Source of the DNA: Chthoniobacterales bacterium
Lineage (GTDB): Bacteria; Verrucomicrobiota; Verrucomicrobiia; Chthoniobacterales; UBA10450
Assembly (NCBI GenBank): GCA_013695925.1
Contig: JACCZO010000185.1
Location: 1 to 14,002, forward strand
Direction: 5' to 3'
Length of the DNA stretch: 14,002 bases
How positions within the stretch are numbered: position 1 is the stretch's first letter; each line of letters starts with the position of its first letter. Positions 6,835 to 14,002 of this stretch are shown one piece after another. Both the position numbers and the translations under genes were made by a program. Under the pieces are notes generated by a model. That model was not told the origin of the DNA, searched no databases, and saw only the letters and a program-made list of their open reading frames with translations.

Positions 6835-6840
6835 TAACTC

Positions 6841-9800
6841 ATGACCATGCAAAAAGAACGTATCGCCATCATTGGAGTCGGCTGCCGTTTCCCCGGCGGC
6901 GTGAACTCCACCGATTCGCTCTGGAAATTCCTCGTCGACGGCCGGGAAGGCGTGAGCGATGTGCCGCCCGATCGCTGGAACGTCGAGCGCTACTACGACG
7001 CCGAACCGGGCGTGGCGGGCAAGTCGATCGTGCAGCGGGGCGGGTTCATCGACGGGATCGATCAATTCGATCCGCAATTCTTCGGCATCTCGCCCCGGGA
7101 AGCGTCGTATGTCGATCCGCAGCATCGGCTCCTCCTCGAGACGGCTTGGGAAGCGATCGAAGAGGCGGGCCTCGTGCTCGATTTCGAGCGCGGGACCGAT
7201 CTCGGCGTTTTCGTCGGCATTTCGCATAACGATTACCAGGGAATCCAGAGCAACCCATTCGATCATTTCGGCATCGGCCCGCATACGCCGACCGGCAGCG
7301 CGCACAGCATCGCCGCCAATCGCATCTCTTATTGCCTGAACCTGCGCGGTCCGAGCGTGGCGCTGGACACCGCCTGTTCCTCCGCGCTCACGGCCCTGCA
7401 CATGGCCTGCGACTACATCTGGACCGGACGCGGCGAGACAGCTCTGGCGGGAGGCGTCACGGTCATGATTACCCCTGGCGGCTTCATCGGATTTTCCCAG
7501 GCGGGCATGCTCTCGCCCGAGGGGCGGTGCGCCGCCTTCGACGCCAGCGCGAGCGGATTCGTCCGCGGCGAAGGCGCGGGCATGGTGTTGCTGAAACGGC
7601 TTTCTCAGGCGCTCGCGGATGGCGATCCGATCCGTGGCGTGATCCTCGGCACAGCGATCAATCAGGACGGGCATACCAACGGGATCTCGCTCCCCAGCCC
7701 GGAAGCGCAGACGCGGCTGGTTCGCGACGCCTGCGCGGACGCGGGGATCGCGCCAGAGGAGATCGGATTTGTCGAAGCGCACGGGACGGGCACCGCCGTG
7801 GGCGACCCGATCGAAGCCCACGCCCTGGCCGATGCGCTCTGCGCCAACCGCTCGACGCCTCTCCCGATCGGCTCGATCAAAACCAATCTCGGCCATCTCG
7901 AAACCGCCGCGGGGGTGGCCGGACTTCTCAAGGCCATGCTCGTCCTGCGACACGGCCAGATCCCGCCCAGTCTTCACTTCAAAACGCCGAGCCCGCACAT
8001 CGATTTCGAGAAGCTCAAGTTGCGCGTGCCAACCGAGCTCGAGCCTTTTCCGGATGGAATCGGCGAGCGCATGGCCGGAGTCAATTCCTTCGGCTTCGGC
8101 GGCGCCAACGCGCACGTCATCCTGGTCGAGCCGCCGTCCCCTCTCCCGGTCAAATCTTCCGAGTTTCCCGCGGCCCGGCCCTGGCCGCTGATGCTTTCCG
8201 CCCGCTCCGAAAAAGCGCTCCAGAATTCCGCAGGCAAGTTGAGCGCGTGGGTCAAAGAACACGCCGATTCCAACGGTAGCTCGCCGGTTTTGCCTGATCT
8301 CACCTACTCGTTAGGCGGACGGCGGAATCATCATCCGCACCGGCTTACTCTGACCGCCTCGAATTGGGCGGAGCTAACCGAAGAACTCGACGGCTTTGCG
8401 CAAAACGGCGAGAGCACGAAGATCCGTTCCGCTTTCAGCGCGCGCCGTGAAGAAGCGCCACGGATCGGTTTTATCTTCAGTGGCCAGGGCCCGCAATGGT
8501 GGGGCATGGGCCGGGAGTTAATGAAGCAAGCGCCGATCTTTCGCGAAGCGATCGAGCGTTGCGACGCCGCGCTGCGCCCGTGGACGCGCTTCTCGTTGCT
8601 CGAGGAACTCAACCGCACCGAAGAGACGTCGCAGATGTCGCGCACCGAGATTGGGCAGCCGGCGATTTTTGCGATGCAAATCGCGCTCGCCGCTCTCTGG
8701 AAATCCTGGGGCGTCGAGCCCGCGGCCGTCGTCGGTCACAGTGTCGGCGAGATCGCCGCTACTTGTGTTGCGGGAATTTTCACGATCGAAGAAGCGGCGC
8801 GCATCATCGCGCTTCGAGCGCGTTTGATGGAAGAATGCGGTCGCGGCGAAGGCACCATGCTCGCGGTCGGTTTGCCGGAAGAGGAAGCGCTCGCGCTCAT
8901 CGCCCGGCACGATCGCACGGTTAACATTTCCGCTTACAACGGCCCGCGTTCGATCACACTTTCCGGGCCGAGCCTTTCGCTCGAAGCGATGGCGGCCGAG
9001 CTCGAAGCAAAGGGCGCTTTCGCGCGCCTGGTGAAGGTCGACCATCCGTTCCATCACCCGCTCATGCGGCCGGCGGCCGAAACGCTGGAGGAAACGCTGG
9101 CCGACCTCAAACCGCAGGCGGGTACGATCCCGTTTTTCAGCACGGTGACGGGCGAACGTCAGGCCGGTGAAGCATGCGACGCGGCCTATTGGGGCAGCGG
9201 CATTCGTGAGGCGGTGCGTTTCTCTTCGGCGGTCAATGCGCTGGCCGAATTCGGAGTCGATGTCTGGCTCGAAATGAGCGCCCATCCCACCCTCGCCCAC
9301 GCCGCTCAGGAGTCGCTCATCGCGCGTGGCGCCAAGGCGCCGATCATCTCTTCCGTCCGCCGCGAACGCGAATTCGAATCGATGCTCGAAGCCGCGCTCG
9401 ACCTCCATCGCGCCGGGGTGTCGATCGACTTCTCCGCCATGACGCCGTCGCGGCATCTGCTTTCGCTCCCCGCCTACGCCTGGGAAAAGGCCCGCTGGTG
9501 GAACGAAGCGAGCGACGCCCGCGAAGGCCGTCTCGCCCCGGGTGGACGGGGTCTGCTCGATGTCCGCCTGCCGCGCGCGATGCCGACCTGGATTGCGCGT
9601 CTCGACTCGCGGCACATGGCGTTTCTCAAAGACCACAAGATCGAGAACCACGTCATCTTCCCAGCGGCCGCGTTTGTCGAGCTCGTGCTCGAGGCTGGCG
9701 TGCAGTTGTTCGAAGGCCGGCCCTTCGCGGTCGAGGATTTCGAGATTCGCAAACCGCTCATCCTGCCAGATCCGCCTTCCGGCGTGCAGCTTGAGGTCGC

Positions 9801-12800
9801 CTATTCGCCTAACGAACGCACCTTCACCATCCAGAGTCGATTCGACCAGAGCGTTTCCTGGTCGATTCACGTCGTCGGTTCGCTCCGGAGCGAGCGAACG
9901 GAATCCGCTTTCTCTTTTTCGAAATGGAAGGCAAATCCGGAAACGCAATCGGTCGCAGTCGATGGTTTCTATCGTCACATGAGCGATCTCGGTTTGCGTT
10001 ACGGCGACGAATTTCGGCCGATTCGCGAGCTGGCCGCCGGGGCCGGAAAGTCGACCGGTCGCGTCACCTTGTCGGACGAGATCGCTCCGCGGGCGGACGA
10101 ATACGCGCTGCATCCGGTCCTCTTCGACGGCGCGCTCCAAGTCTTCTCAGCCGGCGCGGCGACGGTGGAGGGCCGGCAGGCGCGGATGAAACTCCCGGTG
10201 CGCTTTGGCCGCATCTTGTATCTCGGTTCGCCCGGCGCCGCGACGCGGGTCAGCGCGAAGGTGCAGGAGTTTGCCGACGATTTCATCGAGGGCGACATCG
10301 AGATTTTCGATAACGCCGGGAAGCCATGCGTGCTGGTCGATGGTTTCCGCGCGATCAGTCTCGCTGGGGCGGGCCGTGCGACCACTCCCGGCGGCACCCG
10401 CGACGTCACTTACCACGTCGCCTGGGAACGCACGCCTAACGACTCGGTGAAGCCGGCCATTCCGCCGCTCCCGCTCGAGCAACTGCAGGCCACTGCACAA
10501 GAAGCAATCGATCGGGTGATCGAGACCCGCGGTCACTCCGAATTGGAGCAGGCGCTCTGCGCGATGGACGATCTCGCGGCGGCCCAGTTGGCGCGCGGAT
10601 TGCGCGACATGGGCGTGGCGCCGAAAACGACTTTTGATGCCGACTCGCTCCGCGTTGCCCCGCCGATGCGGCCCGCCTTCGAACGGCTGGCTGTCGGACT
10701 CGTTAGGCACGCTTTGCTCCGCGCCACCAAGAAGGGCTGGCAACCAACGGCGCGTTTTGCCAAGGCGGCCGATTCCGCCGGCCGGACCCTGCGTGATTAT
10801 ATTCAGGCCCATCCCGGCCATCTTCCCGAAGCGCTTCTCTGCGAAGCAAGCTGCTCTGAGCTGGGCGCGATTTTGCAGGGCGAGAAAGACGCCGTCCAAG
10901 TCCTCTTTTCCGGCATCGGCGCGGAGTTGCTCGATCATTTCTACGGCGACGGGCTTTTCACCAGTCACTGGATCGCGGGCATCGCAGCCGCCATCAGTAG
11001 CGCGGCGCGTCGCCTGCCGGAAGGGCGCGGTCTGCGCATTCTCGAGGTTGGCGCTGGCACCGGCGGTCTCGCCTCGCAGGTCCTCCCGCTCCTCGAGCGC
11101 GGTCTGCACTCCTACATTTTCAGCGATGTCTCGGCGGCGTTCTTCTCCGGCGCGGGCCAAAAGCTGGCCAGCTTTCCGGAAGTCGAGTTCAAGATTTTCG
11201 ATCTCGAGAAATCGGGCCCGGATCAGGAACTGGAAGCCGGTTCCTTCGATTTTATCATCGGTACTAACGTGATCCACGCGGTCCGCGACGTGCGCGACGC
11301 GTTGCGCAATCTGCACGGTTTGCTCGCGCCCGATGGCAGCCTGCTTTTTATGGACACGGCCACGCCGCAGCTCTGGACCGAGACGGTTTTCGGCCTAACG
11401 AGTGGCTGGTGGCGCCTGACCGATCGCGATCTGCGGCCGGAACAGCCGTTGCTCAATCGCGCGCAATGGGAATCAGCACTGCGCGAGAGCGGTTTTAGCG
11501 AAACGGCGTCGCTCCCTGGACTAATCGGACCGACGGGCGGCGAAGGCCAGATCGGTTTGCTCGCGCGCAAGGCGAACGAGAAAACGTCGAGCGCGGCTGA
11601 GCCGGCAACGGAAAAGCCGGCGGAGAAATCCTGGCTCGTTTTCGCCGACAAGTCGGAGCTGAGTGAGGCGCTCGTTAGGCAAGTGCGCGCCAGTGGTGCG
11701 CGCTGCCGCGTCGGGTGGGTTGGAAAGAGTTTCGAGTTCGACGGCCAGGATGCTTTTAATCTGCGACCGGGAACGTTCGAAGACTGGCAAAAGCTGGTCG
11801 AGTTCTGCGCCGAGACGTCGCCGGAGCGCGTCGTTTATCTCTGGAATCTCGCGGAGAAGGTGGACGAATCCGACAGCCTCGACGCTCTGCTCCATTTCAC
11901 CAACGCGCTCGAAGCGGCTCGGCCGGCGGGCAAATTGCGCCTCGATCTGGTGACACGAAACGCTCAATCCGTCGGGAGCGAATCGACGCCCTGCGCGGTC
12001 GAACAAGCGCCCGCCATCGGGTTGATGCGCGTGATTCTGAACGAGTATTCCAACCTGGCGTGGCGCTCGATCGATCTTCCCGCCGAGGCATCGTCCGCGG
12101 ATTGGGTTGCTCTTTGGAGCGAACTTTTGCGCGAGGATGGTGAACGCGAAATCGCCCTGCGCGGTGAAGCGCGTTATGTGCGTCGACTCGATCGTGGGCG
12201 GCCGACGCGCCAGCAATGGCTCGACGCCGATCTGCCGCTGCGCCTAGAATCCCGTGAGCGCGGGCATCTCGATACCCTGCGTTTCGCGCCCTTCGAGTTG
12301 CCGAAGTGCGAACCGGGCCAGGTGTTGATCGACGTGAAGGCGGCCGGGATGAATTTCCGCGACGTGCTCAAGGCGCTCGCGCTCTATCCGGGCGACGCGC
12401 CGGACGCGCGCATCTTCGGCGACGAAGTTGGCGGCATCGTCAGGGAAGTTGGCGCAGGTGTGACCCATGTCGCGCCGGGTGATCGTGTTTTCGGCCTGGC
12501 GGTCTTCGGTCTTACCACCCAAACGATCGCCCGCGGCGGCGACGTCCGGCGTATTCCGGGCAATCTCACTTTTGAAGAAGCGGCCACCTTGCCGGTCGTC
12601 TTCATGACCTCGTGGCACGCGCTGCAAAACGTCGCCCGGCTCCGCCGCGGCGAACGCATTTTGGTCCATGCGGGCGCAGGTGGCGTCGGCATGGCCGCGA
12701 TCCAGATCGCGCAACATCTCGGCGCGGAAGTGATCGCGAGCGCGGGGAGCCCGAGCAAACGCGCGCTTTTAAGAACGTTAGGCGTGCAGCATGTGATCGA

Positions 12801-14002
12801 TTCGCGCCGCGGTGATTTTGCCGAGGCGGTGCTCGAGCTGACCGATCGCAAAGGCGTCGACGTCGTTCTGAATGCGCTCGCCGGCGAGGCGATCCCAATG
12901 GGGCTTTCCTGTCTGGCGGAGTTCGGGCGTTTCATCGAGATCGGGAAGCGCGACATTTACCAAAACACCCGCATCCCACTGCGGCCGTTGCGCAACAACG
13001 CCTCATTCCACGTCGTGGCGATGGACGCGGTTTTCCACGGCGACGAAGAGCTGACGCGCAAGATGCTCGGCGATATTTGCAAGCTTCTCGAGAAGGGCGC
13101 GCTGCGGCCGCTGCCGTTCCGCGCCTTCCCGGCGAGCCGGATCGATTCCGCGTTTCGCCTCATGGCGGGCGGCAAGCACATCGGCAAAGTGGTGGTGGCA
13201 TTCCCGACTCCGTTTGTTCCGCGCCACGGCGAATTGCCGGCACCCGGTTTCGAGGTGAAAGCGGACGCGAGTTACCTGATCACGGGCGCGTTTGGCGGCT
13301 ACGGCAAGGTGTTGGCGCGCTGGCTGGCCGACTGCGGCGCACGCCACCTGGTGCTGACTAGCCGGAGTGGTGCTTCGAATCCCGAGGCGCAGAAGTTCGT
13401 CGAGGAACTGGAAGAACGCGGCGTGGAAGTGCGTGTCGTCTCCGCCGACGTCGCTATGCCTAACGATGTCAAACTTCTCTTCGCTGAGATCGAAACCGCC
13501 GGGCATCCGCTGCGCGGCGTTTTCCATCTTGCGATGGTGATCGACGATGCGCCGCTCGCTTCGCTCAACCCCGAACGGATGCGAGCAGTCGTTAGGCCAA
13601 AGGCCTACGGCGCCTGGTTGCTGCACGAAGCGACGCGCGAGCTAGCGCTCGATTGCTTCGTCATGTTCTCGTCCGTCTCGAGCATTTTCGGCAATCCCGC
13701 GCAGGGAAATTACAGCGCGGCCAACGCGTTCATCGATTCGCTCGCGCATCATCGCCAGGCGCTCGGTTTGCCGGCGTTGACCGTAAACTGGGGCGTGCTC
13801 AGTGGCGAAGGTTATGTGGCGCGGAACGAACGCGTCGCGGAATTTCTCGCCCGCCAGGGCACGATGGGAATCACGCCGGGCGAAGCGACTTCACTCCTCG
13901 AATCTTTCCTCGTTGCGGGGACCGATCAGGCGATTGCGATCCGGGTCGATTGGAGCAAGTGGCGCCAATTCTTCAGAGGCATGCAGGAGAATCCGCTGCT
14001 CC
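6841..14002 (+). CDS. Type I polyketide synthase, KS-AT-DH-cMT-ER-KR, 3' end outside the window
   Basis: One open frame of 2387 codons with no stop or frameshift up to the edge. KS (about 1-430): DTACSS Cys179, His314 (EAHGTGT), His352 (NLGHLE). AT (about 541-850): GQGPQW, nucleophile Ser634 in GHSVGE, and HPFH at 735-738; the Phe-His form of this motif indicates malonyl-CoA. DH (about 905-1180): His932 in HKIENHVIFP, where the usual HxxxGxxxxP has Asn for Gly, and Asp1096/Gln1100 in FDGALQ. C-methyltransferase (about 1330-1545): SAM loop LEVGAGTGG (1401-1409) and NVIHA. ER (about 1795-2110): NADPH loop HAGAGGVG (1943-1950). KR: GAFGGYG (2149-2155), Lys2254, Ser2278, Tyr2291, Asn2295 in canonical spacing, and IDD (2234-2236), suggesting a B-type D-alcohol. 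No docking segment precedes the KS. An ACP is expected beyond 14002. The order matches iterative, highly reducing synthases, so a reduced, C-methylated chain is likely. AsnB is divergent 346 bp upstream. The gene has rare codons at the repeated CGTTAGGC sites. Confidence 0.96.
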   Translation, partial: MTMQKERIAIIGVGCRFPGGVNSTDSLWKFLVDGREGVSDVPPDRWNVERYYDAEPGVAGKSIVQRGGFIDGIDQFDPQFFGISPREASYVDPQHRLLLETAWEAIEEAGLVLDFERGTDLGVFVGISHNDYQGIQSNPFDHFGIGPHTPTGSAHSIAANRISYCLNLRGPSVALDTACSSALTALHMACDYIWTGRGETALAGGVTVMITPGGFIGFSQAGMLSPEGRCAAFDASASGFVRGEGAGMVLLKRLSQALADGDPIRGVILGTAINQDGHTNGISLPSPEAQTRLVRDACADAGIAPEEIGFVEAHGTGTAVGDPIEAHALADALCANRSTPLPIGSIKTNLGHLETAAGVAGLLKAMLVLRHGQIPPSLHFKTPSPHIDFEKLKLRVPTELEPFPDGIGERMAGVNSFGFGGANAHVILVEPPSPLPVKSSEFPAARPWPLMLSARSEKALQNSAGKLSAWVKEHADSNGSSPVLPDLTYSLGGRRNHHPHRLTLTASNWAELTEELDGFAQNGESTKIRSAFSARREEAPRIGFIFSGQGPQWWGMGRELMKQAPIFREAIERCDAALRPWTRFSLLEELNRTEETSQMSRTEIGQPAIFAMQIALAALWKSWGVEPAAVVGHSVGEIAATCVAGIFTIEEAARIIALRARLMEECGRGEGTMLAVGLPEEEALALIARHDRTVNISAYNGPRSITLSGPSLSLEAMAAELEAKGAFARLVKVDHPFHHPLMRPAAETLEETLADLKPQAGTIPFFSTVTGERQAGEACDAAYWGSGIREAVRFSSAVNALAEFGVDVWLEMSAHPTLAHAAQESLIARGAKAPIISSVRREREFESMLEAALDLHRAGVSIDFSAMTPSRHLLSLPAYAWEKARWWNEASDAREGRLAPGGRGLLDVRLPRAMPTWIARLDSRHMAFLKDHKIENHVIFPAAAFVELVLEAGVQLFEGRPFAVEDFEIRKPLILPDPPSGVQLEVAYSPNERTFTIQSRFDQSVSWSIHVVGSLRSERTESAFSFSKWKANPETQSVAVDGFYRHMSDLGLRYGDEFRPIRELAAGAGKSTGRVTLSDEIAPRADEYALHPVLFDGALQVFSAGAATVEGRQARMKLPVRFGRILYLGSPGAATRVSAKVQEFADDFIEGDIEIFDNAGKPCVLVDGFRAISLAGAGRATTPGGTRDVTYHVAWERTPNDSVKPAIPPLPLEQLQATAQEAIDRVIETRGHSELEQALCAMDDLAAAQLARGLRDMGVAPKTTFDADSLRVAPPMRPAFERLAVGLVRHALLRATKKGWQPTARFAKAADSAGRTLRDYIQAHPGHLPEALLCEASCSELGAILQGEKDAVQVLFSGIGAELLDHFYGDGLFTSHWIAGIAAAISSAARRLPEGRGLRILEVGAGTGGLASQVLPLLERGLHSYIFSDVSAAFFSGAGQKLASFPEVEFKIFDLEKSGPDQELEAGSFDFIIGTNVIHAVRDVRDALRNLHGLLAPDGSLLFMDTATPQLWTETVFGLTSGWWRLTDRDLRPEQPLLNRAQWESALRESGFSETASLPGLIGPTGGEGQIGLLARKANEKTSSAAEPATEKPAEKSWLVFADKSELSEALVRQVRASGARCRVGWVGKSFEFDGQDAFNLRPGTFEDWQKLVEFCAETSPERVVYLWNLAEKVDESDSLDALLHFTNALEAARPAGKLRLDLVTRNAQSVGSESTPCAVEQAPAIGLMRVILNEYSNLAWRSIDLPAEASSADWVALWSELLREDGEREIALRGEARYVRRLDRGRPTRQQWLDADLPLRLESRERGHLDTLRFAPFELPKCEPGQVLIDVKAAGMNFRDVLKALALYPGDAPDARIFGDEVGGIVREVGAGVTHVAPGDRVFGLAVFGLTTQTIARGGDVRRIPGNLTFEEAATLPVVFMTSWHALQNVARLRRGERILVHAGAGGVGMAAIQIAQHLGAEVIASAGSPSKRALLRTLGVQHVIDSRRGDFAEAVLELTDRKGVDVVLNALAGEAIPMGLSCLAEFGRFIEIGKRDIYQNTRIPLRPLRNNASFHVVAMDAVFHGDEELTRKMLGDICKLLEKGALRPLPFRAFPASRIDSAFRLMAGGKHIGKVVVAFPTPFVPRHGELPAPGFEVKADASYLITGAFGGYGKVLARWLADCGARHLVLTSRSGASNPEAQKFVEELEERGVEVRVVSADVAMPNDVKLLFAEIETAGHPLRGVFHLAMVIDDAPLASLNPERMRAVVRPKAYGAWLLHEATRELALDCFVMFSSVSSIFGNPAQGNYSAANAFIDSLAHHRQALGLPALTVNWGVLSGEGYVARNERVAEFLARQGTMGITPGEATSLLESFLVAGTDQAIAIRVDWSKWRQFFRGMQENPLL
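8308..13597. repeat. Dispersed short motif TCGTTAGGC, nine copies within the polyketide synthase gene
   Basis: The core CGTTAGGC is on the plus strand at 8309-8316, 10701-10708, 11673-11680, 12776-12783 and 13590-13597. It is on the minus strand (GCCTAACG) at 9807-9814, 10434-10441, 11393-11400 and 13458-13465. Eight of nine extend to TCGTTAGGC; the copy at 12776 has A instead of T. The sites use every codon phase: Leu-Gly (TTA GGC) twice, Val-Arg (GTT AGG) three times, Pro-Asn (CCT AAC) three times, Leu-Thr (CTA ACG) once. They bring in codons rare in this gene (TTA, CTA, AGG). I found no TTAGG or CCTAA anywhere in 1-6840, and within the gene every TTAGG/CCTAA I found lies in this octamer. 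By base composition about 0.2-0.3 copies would be expected in 7.2 kb. Confidence 0.9.

Noticed and set aside
6700..8262. 520-codon minus-strand open frame opposite the KS region
   Set aside because: Arg/Asp/Glu-rich shadow sequence opposite a GC-rich gene; the plus-strand frame encodes a clear KS with its catalytic residues.
7332..8279. 315-codon plus-strand frame overlapping the KS in another phase
   Set aside because: Arg-rich, no domain; the main frame is the KS.
8518..10140. 540-codon minus-strand open frame opposite the AT and DH domains
   Set aside because: Low-complexity Arg/Phe/Glu-rich product with no motifs, fully opposite well-conserved AT and DH domains. Third-position GC bias explains the missing stops.
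10147..11316. 389-codon minus-strand open frame opposite the MT domain
   Set aside because: Shadow of the PKS; no recognisable motif and opposite the SAM-binding region.
13458..13597. GCCTAAC ... GTTAGGC spacing of 140 bp resembling an integron attC site (RYYYAAC ... GTTRRRY)
   Set aside because: The pair lies inside the conserved KR coding sequence with no cassette boundary, no integrase in the window, and the other copies have unrelated spacing and orientation. The match to attC core boxes is probably coincidental.
8308..13597. TTAGGC as a telomere-type repeat
   Set aside because: Copies are single, dispersed, on both strands and inside a bacterial coding gene; there is no tandem array.
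6841..14002. Possible frameshift or internal break in the PKS
   Set aside because: I read every codon from 6841 to the edge: the frame stays open and domain motifs follow in the expected order and spacing.

Overview
The window is GC-rich bacterial chromosome. It most likely comes from a Verrucomicrobia-like soil or sediment bacterium. Three things point there: a winged-helix plus periplasmic-binding-protein-like regulator of a type common in that phylum, several families of REP-like inverted repeats between genes, and a gene remnant ending in an 'ALVEIY' tail like those of verrucomicrobial surface proteins. This assignment is inference from gene style; no marker gene is present.

Layout. Positions 1-481 hold no convincing gene. 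They carry a long compound (CT)18(GT)14 microsatellite and a 27-bp-arm inverted repeat placed just before a transcription regulator (482-1597, +). Positions 1598-2236 are a decayed patch. It holds three different inverted-repeat elements, the first ~49 codons of a glycine C-acetyltransferase (kbl) gene cut off near one repeat (1727-1873, -), and the last codons of a surface-protein-like gene (2132-2194, -). Then come a probable lipoprotein of the amidase-signature family (2237-3604, +) and a secreted TPR protein (3709-4509, +). The TPR stop codon overlaps the stop codon of a convergent asparagine synthase / glutamine amidotransferase (4506-6494, -).

A 346-bp divergent intergenic region (6495-6840) separates asnB from the main feature: one open reading frame from 6841 past the right edge of the window (2387 codons visible). 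It encodes a type I polyketide synthase with order KS-AT-DH-C-methyltransferase-ER-KR and no stop or ACP before the edge. All visible catalytic residues are present, so it should make a fully reduced, C-methylated chain from malonyl-type units. This is the layout of iterative 'highly reducing' synthases. The divergent AsnB-type enzyme may belong to the same biosynthetic locus, perhaps forming an amide on a starter unit or product. That link rests on position only.

The most unusual signal is at the DNA level. The octamer CGTTAGGC (nonamer TCGTTAGGC in eight of nine cases) occurs nine times inside the polyketide synthase gene, on both strands and in all three codon phases, and not at all in the other 6.8 kb.
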